In this document: piece by piece, positions 48,954-56,834 of the stretch | Layout: each line of letters starts with the position of its first letter | Position numbering within the stretch: the first letter of the stretch is position 1 | NCBI RefSeq assembly: GCF_024204645.1 | Contig: NZ_CP100351.1 | Location: 3,560,001 to 3,624,000, forward strand | Reading direction: 5' to 3' | Length of the DNA stretch: 64,000 nucleotides | Source of the DNA: Desulfomicrobium sp. ZS1 | GTDB taxonomy: Bacteria; Desulfobacterota; Desulfovibrionia; Desulfovibrionales; Desulfomicrobiaceae | The notes under the pieces: model-generated | Told to the model about the DNA's origin: nothing | The model's input: the letters and a program-made list of their open reading frames with translations, nothing else | Database searches by the model: none | Position numbers and translations under genes: made by a program

Positions 48954-49610
48954 TCATTGCGGGCGGAAGAGTTCCCACACGTTGACCGTCATGCGAGCCT
49001 GTTCAAAGGGGACCACTTCCTTACCCTGATTCCTGACCCGCCAGCCGCGGCGGGAAAACTTGGACCATACCGTGCTCGAAACGGTCCGTTCGGGATCGCC
49101 GAACCAGACCCTGCCGCCCGGAGCCAGGCTGCGCAGCAAAAGATTTTCCAGAGGTTCGAAAAACCGCTGCTCGTAGAAAATGTCGCCGCCCCAGATGCGA
49201 TCGAAAGAGGCCGGCGCAAAACCCGGATTGTTCCAGTCCATGCGCACCCAAAGAGGCGAAGGGACGGAGTTGATGCGGGTGTTTCGGGACGCAAAGTACA
49301 GGGCGTCGTGCTCGTAGTCCATCCCGACGACCTGCGCGCCAAGGTTCGCTGCCACCAGGGCAGACAACCCCAGCCCGCAGCCCAGGTCCAGGCATCTGCG
49401 TCCGGCCAGGTCCTGTCGGGCCAGCCAGCCGCAAAGGGCCAGAGTCGCGGGCCAGAGCTCCACCCAGTAGGGGATGTGCTCTTCGGCTTCCGGGTCGTTC
49501 TCGTCCATGGACTCCCAGAGGGACTCCAGGTCCGCCGGGCGCTCCAGGGTCCAGGACCGCCCTGCGGCGTTTACCGTGAGCTGCCCATGGTTTTCATGCA
49601 GTTCAGTCAT
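48954..49610 (-). CDS. Class I SAM-dependent methyltransferase (218 aa)
   Basis: Rossmann methyltransferase with motif I CLDLGCGLGLSALVAANLGA (about 77-96), motif II VVGMDYEHDALYFASRN and motif IV-like FDRIWGGDIFYE. The family resembles the nicotinamide N-methyltransferase/METTL lysine methyltransferase group (PEAEEHIPYWVELWPATLAL is typical). The substrate cannot be assigned. It overlaps the ABC ATPase gene by 8 bp and precedes nikR. Confidence 0.85.
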   Translation of the reverse strand: MTELHENHGQLTVNAAGRSWTLERPADLESLWESMDENDPEAEEHIPYWVELWPATLALCGWLARQDLAGRRCLDLGCGLGLSALVAANLGAQVVGMDYEHDALYFASRNTRINSVPSPLWVRMDWNNPGFAPASFDRIWGGDIFYEQRFFEPLENLLLRSLAPGGRVWFGDPERTVSSTVWSKFSRRGWRVRNQGKEVVPFEQARMTVNVWELFRPQ

Positions 49611-51105
49611 TTTCGTCGGGCTTCATGCCTGCCATCATCTGTCCGATGCGGTCAACGCGGTGCCGGTCGTCCGCAGGGAACGTGTCCACGATGGCTCCTC
49701 CATACATGACCGCGACGCGATCGGCCAGAGCCAGAGCTTCGGACAGGTCGCCGGTGACGAGCAGTATCCCGGCCTCCTCGCGGGCCGCGAGCAGGGTGCC
49801 CCAAACTTCTTCGATGGCCGAGACGTCAAGGCCCTGGGTGGGCTGTTCGGCTACGATGAGGCGCGGTCTGCGATGGAATTCCCGGGCCAGGACCATCTTC
49901 TGCAGGTTGCCGCCGGAAAGTTGCCTGGCCTGACAGTTCACGTCCGGTGGCGAGACCTTGAACTGCCGAACCAGATCCTGGGCCACGGATTTGGCCTTGT
50001 CGCGCTGCAGCCAGACGGAAGAGCTGTATCCTTGGCGCGTGGTCAGCAGAAAATTATCGACCAGATCCATGCCCCGGCAGACCGCCAGGCCCATGCGGTC
50101 TTCGGGGATGTAGCTGAGGCCCCCCTGCCAGGAGGGTTCGGAAAAAAAGGTCTGCCAGCTTTTGCCAAGGACGTTGACCTCGCCTTTGCGTGGCTCCTTG
50201 AGGCCGCACACGACTTCGACCAGATCCTTCTGGCCGTTGCCGGCCACGCCGACCACGGCCAGGATTTCTCCCTGCCTGAGGCTCAAAGAGACATCCCGTA
50301 ACGTTTCGGTGCCGACGTTCTCCATGCGCAGCACGTTCTGCCGCAACTCCATGGGTTCGCGCCGCACTTCCAGCAGCACTTCCCGGCCGACCATGCGTTT
50401 GGCCAGATCGGACTGGGAATGCACCTCGCTCGCCGGAAGCTCGTCCACCACTTCGCCCCGGCGCAGGATGGCGATCTCGTCGGCCAATGCCATGACCTCG
50501 CCCAGCTTGTGGGAGATGTAGACGATGGCCTTGCCCTGGGCCGCCATGCTGCGCAGGGCCATGAAGAGCTGCTGCGCCTCCTGGGGAGTGAGCACGGCCG
50601 TGGGTTCGTCGAAGATGAGAATGCGGCTTTTTCGCTGCAGGAGCTTCAAGATTTCAACGCGCTGCTTTTCGCCCATGGACAGATCCGCCACGCGGGCGGC
50701 CGGGTCGATATCCAGGCCGAAACTCTGCGCCAGCGTCCGGACCTGTTCACGCATGGCCTTGGGAGAGAGGAAGAATCCCGGCTCCTGGCCCAGGAAAACG
50801 TTCTCGGCCACGGTCATGGCCTCCACCAGCATGAAGTGCTGGTAGACCATGCCGATTCCGGCCTTGATGGCGTCCTTGGTCGATCGCAGCAGGCTCTCCT
50901 GGCCGTCGATGAGGATCTGGCCGCTGTCGGGCAGGTAATGTCCGGCCAGAATGGACATGAGCGTGCTCTTGCCCGCCCCGTTTTCGCCAAGCAGGGCTTT
51001 TATCCGGCCCGCGTGGATGTCCAGGCTGATGTCGTTGTTGGCCCGCACCGCGCCGAAGACCTTGGTGATGCCGCGCAGACTGACCACGGCCGTGGATGCT
51101 GGCAT
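49603..51105 (-). CDS. Purine nucleoside-type ABC transporter ATPase (duplicated, 500 aa)
   Basis: Two fused nucleotide-binding domains. The first has Walker A GENGAGKST, signature LSMGEKQRVEILKLL and Walker B ILIFDEPTAVLTP. The second (from about 250) has a relaxed Walker A (GVAGNGQKD), signature LSGGNLQKMVLARE and a degenerate Walker B with EQPTQGLD. This asymmetry is typical of the sugar/BMP-nucleoside group (YufO/NupO). It works with the two permeases and BMP protein upstream. Confidence 0.92.
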   Translation of the reverse strand: MPASTAVVSLRGITKVFGAVRANNDISLDIHAGRIKALLGENGAGKSTLMSILAGHYLPDSGQILIDGQESLLRSTKDAIKAGIGMVYQHFMLVEAMTVAENVFLGQEPGFFLSPKAMREQVRTLAQSFGLDIDPAARVADLSMGEKQRVEILKLLQRKSRILIFDEPTAVLTPQEAQQLFMALRSMAAQGKAIVYISHKLGEVMALADEIAILRRGEVVDELPASEVHSQSDLAKRMVGREVLLEVRREPMELRQNVLRMENVGTETLRDVSLSLRQGEILAVVGVAGNGQKDLVEVVCGLKEPRKGEVNVLGKSWQTFFSEPSWQGGLSYIPEDRMGLAVCRGMDLVDNFLLTTRQGYSSSVWLQRDKAKSVAQDLVRQFKVSPPDVNCQARQLSGGNLQKMVLAREFHRRPRLIVAEQPTQGLDVSAIEEVWGTLLAAREEAGILLVTGDLSEALALADRVAVMYGGAIVDTFPADDRHRVDRIGQMMAGMKPDEND

Positions 51106-51108
51106 TCC

Positions 51109-51594
51109 TCAGCCCTGCCGCATCCCGGCGATGGGCTGCACGAACTGCGATTCCGTATCCCACGGAAAGAGGATCCAGGTGTCCTGGCTGACCTCGGTGA
51201 CAAAGGTGTCCACCAGCGGGCGTCCTGCGGGCTTGGCGTAGACGGAGGCGAAGTGGGCCTTGGGCAGCAGTTCACGGATGAGCTTGGCGGTGCGGCCGGT
51301 GTCGACCAGATCGTCGATGATGAGCCAGCCCTCGCCGTTGCCCTCGATGCCCTTCAACAGCTTGACCTCGCCTTTCTGGTTTTTCCAGTCATAGCTGGAT
51401 ACGCAGATCGTATCCACCAGGCGGATGTCCAGTTCGCGGGCGATGATTGCCGCAGGTACAAGGCCGCCACGGGTCACGGCGATGATGCCGTTGAAGAAAT
51501 CCTTGTCCAGAAGGCGCCAGGAAAGGGCCTTGGCATCACGGTGCAACTGGTCCCAGGAAATGGGGTAGGTGCGCTGATATCTGTTTTCGGTCAT
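51109..51594 (-). CDS. gpt: Xanthine/guanine phosphoribosyltransferase
   Basis: Salvages xanthine and guanine with PRPP to XMP and GMP. 161 residues; PRPP loop [16 protein letters not shown] (about 91-106), N terminus [19 protein letters not shown] and [17 protein letters not shown] match E. coli Gpt (152). It is placed within the nucleoside ABC transporter operon (3 bp from the ATPase gene, 9 bp from a permease), which points to guanine/xanthine-type substrates for the importer. Confidence 0.93.
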   Translation of the reverse strand: MTENRYQRTYPISWDQLHRDAKALSWRLLDKDFFNGIIAVTRGGLVPAAIIARELDIRLVDTICVSSYDWKNQKGEVKLLKGIEGNGEGWLIIDDLVDTGRTAKLIRELLPKAHFASVYAKPAGRPLVDTFVTEVSQDTWILFPWDTESQFVQPIAGMRQG

Positions 51595-51603
51595 AAACGT
51601 ATC

Positions 51604-52524
51604 CTATTCAGAAGGTTCCATGTTCACGCCCAGAGCGGCCGGGGCTTGGGTGCGGTCGCTGCGCCATGACGAGAACGCCAGGGCCGCGATGGTCAACACA
51701 TAGGGCAGCATGAGCAGGATGGACGAAGGCAGTGCCGTGCCCATGGCCTGCAGGCGGAGCTGGAAGGCCATGACTCCGCCGAAAAGATAGGCTCCGATCA
51801 TGGCGCGGCTGGGGCGCCAGAAGGCGAAGATGACCAGGGCCACCGCGATCCAGCCGCGTCCGGCGGTCAGCCCGTTGGTCCATAAATGGGTATAGGCGAG
51901 GCTCAGATAGCTTCCGCCGAAACCGACCAGCATTCCGCCTCCCAGCAGCGCCGCCCAGCGATAGGCCAATACGTTCAGGCCGGCGGCCCGTGTCGCGGCG
52001 GGGCTCTCCCCGGCGGCGCGGATGGCCATGCCCCAGCGGCTGTAGCGGAAAAAGGCCCACAGTAGCGGCGGGATGAGGTAGGAGAGGTAGACCAGCGCGT
52101 CCTGCTGGAAAAAGATCGTGCCCAGGGCGGGCAGGTCGCCGAGGCCGGGCAGGGAGAATTTGTCGAAGCCAGGGGCGGTGCGGCCGATGTAGGGAGTGCC
52201 GAAAAAACCGGCCAGCCCCGTGCCGAAGATGGTCAGGGCCAGTCCCGAGACGACCTGGTTGCCCAGAAACCAGATGCAGACAACGCCGTGCAGCGCGGCC
52301 ATGCACGCGCCGCCCAATCCTCCTGCCACAAAGGCCAGCACGGGTGAGCCCGTATGCAGGGCGGTGAGGAAGGCGATCAGGGCGCCGACAAGCATCATGC
52401 CCTCAACGCCAAGGTTCAGGATGCCGCCCTTTTCGGTCAGGATCTCGCCCAGCGTGGCGTAAAGAATCGGGGTTCCGGCCTGAACCGTGGCCGCAAGCAG
52501 GGCGAGCAGAATCTCGGGGGTCAT
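51604..52524 (-). CDS. Purine nucleoside-type ABC transporter permease (YufQ/NupQ type)
   Basis: 306 residues with about eight to ten hydrophobic segments. Family features GGILNLGVEGMMLVGALIAF and the loop AIRAAGESPAATRAAGLN are visible. Start set at ATG 52524 (MTPEILLALLAATVQAGTPIL); the frame is open further upstream, but that part lies inside the other permease. It overlaps the preceding permease gene by four bases. Confidence 0.9.
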   Translation of the reverse strand: MTPEILLALLAATVQAGTPILYATLGEILTEKGGILNLGVEGMMLVGALIAFLTALHTGSPVLAFVAGGLGGACMAALHGVVCIWFLGNQVVSGLALTIFGTGLAGFFGTPYIGRTAPGFDKFSLPGLGDLPALGTIFFQQDALVYLSYLIPPLLWAFFRYSRWGMAIRAAGESPAATRAAGLNVLAYRWAALLGGGMLVGFGGSYLSLAYTHLWTNGLTAGRGWIAVALVIFAFWRPSRAMIGAYLFGGVMAFQLRLQAMGTALPSSILLMLPYVLTIAALAFSSWRSDRTQAPAALGVNMEPSE

Positions 52525-53585
52525 CTGATTCTCCTGAAGTGCAGGCGATAGCGCGAGAAAAAACCGCCGGCCAGAACGGCCAGGAGGATGAGACCTTCCA
52601 TGATGGCGCCGAAGGCCGCCGGGATCTGCAGGTCGAGCTGCAGGGTCTCCATGCCCACGCGTAGGCCCGCCAGAAGAAAAGACGACACGGCGATGATAAG
52701 CGGGTTCAGGTTGGCCAGCCAGGCCACGACAATGGCCGTGTACCCGTAGCCGGACATGATGCTCGGCTGCAGCCGTCCGAGCGTGGCGGATGCCTCCAGA
52801 AATCCGGCCCACCCGGCCAGGGCTCCGCTCACGGCCATGACCAGGACTACCAGCTTGGCGTAGGGCATGCGTGCGTAACGGGCCGCGCGCACGTTCTCGC
52901 CGCAGGCCCGGAGTTCATAACCCAGGCGGGTGGAGCGCAGAAAAATCGTCATCAGCACGCCGATGGCCAGGCAGAGCAGCAGCCCCCAGTTCAGGCGGGT
53001 GTCTCCGATGCGCGCGACCACGGCGGCGGGCACGAATTCGCTGGTCATGGGAAAGCCGAAACTGCCCGGGTCCTTCCAGATTCCGTAGACAAGATACTCG
53101 AGAATCAGGATGCCCACATAATTGAGCATCAGGGTGACGATGATCTCGTTGGCTTTGAGTTTAAGTCGCAGCACAGCGGGAATGATTCCCCACAGGCTGC
53201 CGGTCAGCGAGGCGCAGACCAGCATGGTCGGCAGCAGGGCGTACCAGGGCCAGCCGGGAAAGGTCAGGGCGGCCCAGGTTGCGCCCACCGCGCCCAGGGC
53301 GAACTGGCCCTCTGCTCCGATGTTCCAGATCTGCAAACGAAAAGTCAGGCCCACGCCCAGCGAACACAGAAAAATGGGGATGGCCTTGATCAGGCAGTCC
53401 TCCAGCGCATAGCCGGAGCCAAAAGCGCTGTGCACCAGCAGCCATAGGGCGCTTGCCGCCGGTTTGTCCTGCACGGCCAAGAGCAGCCCGCTGACGGTGA
53501 AGGCCAGGGCCAGGGCTGCCAGAAAAACAAGACAGGAGCCCCACCCAAGGGGCTCCTGTCGTCGTACGGCGCTGAATTGAAGCAT
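52521..53585 (-). CDS. Purine nucleoside-type ABC transporter permease (YufP/NupP type)
   Basis: 354 residues, multi-pass. Visible are QIWNIGAEGQFALGAVGATW, the coupling loop ELRACGENVRAARYARM and SGYGYTAIVVAWLANLNPL, as in BMP-linked permeases. ATG 53585 lies 9 bp after the binding protein stop. A perfect 12-bp stem-loop followed by T-rich bases lies within codons 9-19, an unusual place for a terminator-like element. No later start with a ribosome site is apparent. Confidence 0.9.
   Translation of the reverse strand: MLQFSAVRRQEPLGWGSCLVFLAALALAFTVSGLLLAVQDKPAASALWLLVHSAFGSGYALEDCLIKAIPIFLCSLGVGLTFRLQIWNIGAEGQFALGAVGATWAALTFPGWPWYALLPTMLVCASLTGSLWGIIPAVLRLKLKANEIIVTLMLNYVGILILEYLVYGIWKDPGSFGFPMTSEFVPAAVVARIGDTRLNWGLLLCLAIGVLMTIFLRSTRLGYELRACGENVRAARYARMPYAKLVVLVMAVSGALAGWAGFLEASATLGRLQPSIMSGYGYTAIVVAWLANLNPLIIAVSSFLLAGLRVGMETLQLDLQIPAAFGAIMEGLILLAVLAGGFFSRYRLHFRRIR
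53531..53560 (-). terminator. Terminator-like hairpin inside the start of the permease gene
   Basis: GACAGGAGCCCC and GGGGCTCCTGTC form a perfect 12-bp stem with a 6-base loop, and on the minus strand TTGTTTTTC follows. It stands 35-64 bp beyond the BMP protein stop, where a terminator attenuating permease expression would be expected, yet within coding sequence. Confidence 0.55.
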
Positions 53586-53594
53586 TGAGGGGCC

Positions 53595-54653
53595 TTATTC
53601 CAGGGTGCCGACAACGCCCTGCACGAACCAGTTGAATCCGAGCAGATCTCCGTCGGCCATGACTGTGCCGGCTGCGACTTTCTCGGCCCCGGACTGGTCC
53701 TTGATGGGGCCGGTGAAGACCTGATAGGCTCCGGCGGCGATTTCCGCCTTTTTGGCGAGTACGGTCTTCTGCACATCGGCCGGAACCATTTCGCCGAAGG
53801 GCGCGATATCGACGATGCCCTTGTCCAGTCCGTGCCAGTAGAAGTCGCTCTTCCAGGTGCCGTCTTTGATCTGCTGGACCATTTCCGTATAGAACGGGCC
53901 CCAGTTCCAGATGGCTGCGGTCAGGTGCGACTTGGGCGCAAAAGTGCTCATGTCGGTGTTGTAACCCACGGAGTAGACGCCGCGTTCCTGCGCCGCTTCC
54001 TGCGGGCCGGGGGAATCCTGATGCTGGGCGATGACGTCGCAACCAACGTCAAGCAGGGATTTGCCGGCTTCCTTTTCGGTTGCCGGATCGTACCAGGTCT
54101 TGGTCCAGACCACGCGGACCTGCACATCGGGATTCACGGCCTGAGCGCCAAGGGTGAAGGCGTTGATGCCGCGGATGACTTCGGGAATAGGGAAGGCCGC
54201 CACGTAGCCCAGCACGTTGGACTTGGTCATGGCGCCTGCGACCATGCCGGTCAGGTAGCGGGCCTGATAGATGCGGCCGAAATAATTGGCCATGTTTTCA
54301 GCATTTTTGTAGCCGGAACAGTGCATGAATTTGACCTTGGGAAAATCCTTGGCCACTTTGAGCATGGGGTCCATGTAGCCGTAGCTTGTGGCGAAGATGA
54401 CGTCATACCCCTTGCGGGCCATGTTCATGATGACGCGTTCGGAATCCTGCCCTTCGGCCACGGATTCGACAAACGAGGTGGTCACTCCGTCCATGGCTTC
54501 GACAGCAAGCCGGCCCTGGTCATGGGCATAGGAATATCCGGCGTCTCCCACCGGGGACACATAGATAAAACCGACTTTCATGTCTTCGGCGAAGCAGGTT
54601 GATCCCAAGGCCAAAAAGGCCAGCAGGAACAAGGGCAAACATTTTCGCATCAT
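53595..54653 (-). CDS. BMP-family substrate-binding protein of the nucleoside ABC importer
   Basis: 352 residues, periplasmic. Signal peptide about 1-22 (CLPLFLLAFLALGSTCFA), then the BMP/Med fold (KVGFIYVSPVGDAGYSYAHDQ, YDVIFATSYGYMDPM, GYVAAFPIPEVIRGINAFTLG, QHQDSPGPQEAA). The cysteine near the cleavage site is not in a good lipobox, so a soluble form is more likely. ATG 54653 follows GGAGG. First gene of a nine-gene leftward series; the partner genes indicate purine nucleosides or bases. Confidence 0.9.
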   Translation of the reverse strand: MMRKCLPLFLLAFLALGSTCFAEDMKVGFIYVSPVGDAGYSYAHDQGRLAVEAMDGVTTSFVESVAEGQDSERVIMNMARKGYDVIFATSYGYMDPMLKVAKDFPKVKFMHCSGYKNAENMANYFGRIYQARYLTGMVAGAMTKSNVLGYVAAFPIPEVIRGINAFTLGAQAVNPDVQVRVVWTKTWYDPATEKEAGKSLLDVGCDVIAQHQDSPGPQEAAQERGVYSVGYNTDMSTFAPKSHLTAAIWNWGPFYTEMVQQIKDGTWKSDFYWHGLDKGIVDIAPFGEMVPADVQKTVLAKKAEIAAGAYQVFTGPIKDQSGAEKVAAGTVMADGDLLGFNWFVQGVVGTLE

Positions 54654-54993
54654 CCGTCCTCCGTAATGTGTTGCTGCAAGGGGTGGTCCCGGGGCACGAT
54701 GCCCATTCATGGGGAGAGTTCCAAGCACATGGCACATAGCCAATACCATGTACGCTGGCAACAGGCAGGAGCCCATGCCTCCATCCATGTAAATCGGACA
54801 AATGTCAGACAGTTATTGACAAGAGTGCAGAAAATCCGGAAAAAACAGACAATGATTCAGGATGATCGGGGTTTATGATTTGTATTTTTTTGTGTTAACA
54901 TATTGAAATAAAGTTGTATTGATGCCTTCGGCACGGTTCTGTCATACTGTCTTACATTCACCCCGCAGAATAGCGCGAGAAAAGGGAGTAAAC
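54654..54993. other. Divergent intergenic region, BMP gene / RHH-PilZ gene
   Basis: 340 bp. It contains the two ribosome sites (GGAGG for the leftward gene, AAAGGGAG for the rightward gene), an A+T-rich tract at about 54870-54920 and an interrupted inverted repeat TGTC...GACA near 54804-54821. I see no gene and no promoter that I would assign firmly. Confidence 0.5.
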
Positions 54994-55488
54994 ATGTCCA
55001 AAGACACGATGATAAGTTTCCGGACCACGGAAGAATTCAGCAAATCGCTGAAAAAATTTGCAAAGAAGAACAAGGTCACGCTCTCCGGCTTTATTGACGC
55101 CGTTTTACAGGATTTTTTGCAGTCCCAGGCGGGGCAGGACATCCTGCTGGAGGATCGGCGCAGGTTTCCGCGCCAGCACAAGGCTCTTCCGGCCATCATC
55201 AGCGGCCAAACCGGTTCACAAAAATATTTTCATGCCAGCAAGATAACCAACCTGTCCCTGGGCGGGATCAATCTCGTCGTGCCCAAGAACGGCGACGGGT
55301 GCAATCTGGTCGATCAGAAGCTGGAATCCTTTGATGTCGTCTTTGCCCTGCCGCAGGAAGAGCGTCCCATCACCATCCAGTGCCAGGGCAAGCGGGTTTT
55401 CCAGACTTCGGACTGCTATCAGGTCGGCGCCAGCTTCGACGACACCGACCTGGACAGCTATCAGGCTTTGCAGAGCTATCTCTACTGA
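54994..55488 (+). CDS. Ribbon-helix-helix plus PilZ domain protein (164 aa)
   Basis: Residues about 5-48 look like a ribbon-helix-helix DNA-binding domain (TMISFRTTEEFSKSLKKFA, VTLSGFIDAVLQDFL). Residues about 60-160 form a PilZ domain with both c-di-GMP motifs: the RxxxR element in DRRRFPRQ and NLSLGG. The natural reading is a transcription factor that senses cyclic di-GMP. ATG 54994 follows AAAGGGAG; a longer frame upstream lacks family character. Monocistronic, with a hairpin downstream. Confidence 0.75.
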   Translation: MSKDTMISFRTTEEFSKSLKKFAKKNKVTLSGFIDAVLQDFLQSQAGQDILLEDRRRFPRQHKALPAIISGQTGSQKYFHASKITNLSLGGINLVVPKNGDGCNLVDQKLESFDVVFALPQEERPITIQCQGKRVFQTSDCYQVGASFDDTDLDSYQALQSYLY

Positions 55489-55512
55489 TCCATTCCGCCT
55501 TGCCATGCAGCG

Positions 55513-55555
55513 ATCGCCCGGGGACAACGCCGTGTCCCGGGGCGATTCAGGTTTT
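55513..55555. terminator. Terminator-like hairpin between the RHH-PilZ gene and the rdgC-like pair
   Basis: 14-bp arms ATCGCCCGGGGACA and TGTCCCGGGGCGAT with one mismatch, loop ACGCCG, followed by GTTTT. It serves the rightward gene and may also end the convergent leftward pair. Confidence 0.7.
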
Positions 55556-55588
55556 AAGGGGGCGACGTGGGCGGCGCGGGCTGCCGGG

Positions 55589-56113
55589 TCAGTTTTCCAG
55601 CCATCTGCGCAGATGCGCCGTCTCCTCCTGCCATTTTGGTCCGAAGCGCAGGTCCAGGAAACGCGCGTAGACCACATCCAGAAAATCCATGCATTTTTCC
55701 AGCAGGTAGATTTTTTCCAGGATGCGTCCGTCCGGGTCTTCGCCTTCCTCCATTTTCATCTCCACCTTGGGGGTTTTGAGGCCCTGCAGAGTGAAGTTGG
55801 CGGCGTCCAGAAGCACCTGCCAGCTGATCTCGTCCCTTTCGACGCGAACCTTGGCCTTGTAGACCTTTTTGCCGTTTCGAAGCCCAAGGCGCGCCTCGCG
55901 CAGTTCGGCCATGGGGCCGCTGCATACGGCTGTTTCCTTGGCCTCTCCCTCGCCGCCCTGGACCGAGACCTTCTGCTCCACCGTTACCGAGAACGCTTCG
56001 CCTTCCTTGGTCCGGAAGAGTCCGCTGCTGGTTTCACTGGCAAACCATAGCCAGGTCAGAAATTCCTGTCCCAGGGCCAGGCTCACTGTTTCCGCGTGTT
56101 CCAGATCCATCAT
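55589..56113 (-). CDS. RdgC-like protein, C-terminal part (174 aa)
   Basis: Resembles the second half of the long RdgC-like proteins of deltaproteobacteria, marked by GQEFLTWLWFASE near residue 15, EARLGLRNGKKVYKAKV and the C-terminal KCMDFLDVVYARFLDLR. RdgC binds DNA as a ring and limits RecA. Its ATG overlaps the stop of the gene upstream (ATGA), which encodes the first half, so the two are almost certainly made together. Assignment is by pattern only. Confidence 0.55.
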   Translation of the reverse strand: MMDLEHAETVSLALGQEFLTWLWFASETSSGLFRTKEGEAFSVTVEQKVSVQGGEGEAKETAVCSGPMAELREARLGLRNGKKVYKAKVRVERDEISWQVLLDAANFTLQGLKTPKVEMKMEEGEDPDGRILEKIYLLEKCMDFLDVVYARFLDLRFGPKWQEETAHLRRWLEN

Positions 56114-56730
56114 GCACCTCCCTGGGCGAAAACGGTCGGTTCAAAATCGTCAAGCGCTGCCTTGCGTTCGGCTCCCAGAATGTTCAGGGCCTGAAAATAG
56201 GGCGTCAGGGGCTCCAGATGTAGGCCGAAGGTGTGGGTGAACAGTTCTTCGAAGAGTTCGGTCAGCTTGGACTGGGTGGAGGCGATCCAGACGGTCTGCC
56301 GGTTTGTGTCCCAGACCACGTCGAAGCAGGCCGGGATGGGCAGGGTCCGGGCGCGCAGGCGCAGTTCGACCTGTTCGCGGATCTCGGTTTTCTGCTCTTT
56401 GGTCAAGAATTTCTTGCCCTGATCGCGCATGGCCCGCATGGCCTCGTTCACGGCCACGGCGACGTGCTTTTTCATGACCGCGGGCGGCACGCGGCGCGTG
56501 TCCAGACGCAGGGTGAAGGTCAGGTACGGGCCTTTTTCAGGCGGACATAACGCAAAGTCCGAATCGAGCATATTGTCGAAGGAGACCCAGCCAAAGCTGC
56601 GTTCTTCGGCGCTGGCGTCGATATCGCGAAAAGCGTTGCGTTTGAGGCGGTCTTCCACTTCGTGCCACAGGCTCGAAGGGATATCCTCCTCCACAATGCG
56701 GTAACGGGTGAGCCCCACGCTTGCTGACAT
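56110..56730 (-). CDS. RdgC-like protein, N-terminal part (206 aa)
   Basis: Shows the RdgC order: N-terminal strand (LTRYRIVEEDIPSSLW), an FGWVSFDN segment, LRLDTRRVPPAVMKKHVAVA, a charged helix GKKFLTKEQKTEIREQVEL, then VWDTNRQTVWIASTQSKL and PLTPYFQAL. E. coli RdgC (303 aa) has the equivalent segments in this order. The start is uncertain: ATG 56730 is preferred, and ATG 56763 would add 11 residues. Coupled by a four-base overlap to the C-terminal-part gene. Confidence 0.6.
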   Translation of the reverse strand: MSASVGLTRYRIVEEDIPSSLWHEVEDRLKRNAFRDIDASAEERSFGWVSFDNMLDSDFALCPPEKGPYLTFTLRLDTRRVPPAVMKKHVAVAVNEAMRAMRDQGKKFLTKEQKTEIREQVELRLRARTLPIPACFDVVWDTNRQTVWIASTQSKLTELFEELFTHTFGLHLEPLTPYFQALNILGAERKAALDDFEPTVFAQGGA

Positions 56731-56834
56731 GAATCCCAAGGTATCCTCCCTCGCCGTCCTCATCTTTGCGCTTTGACGGCATCCTGGTTTTGTTTAAAGG
56801 TCTAGATTCATCATTCGAATTTTACGGAGTTCCC

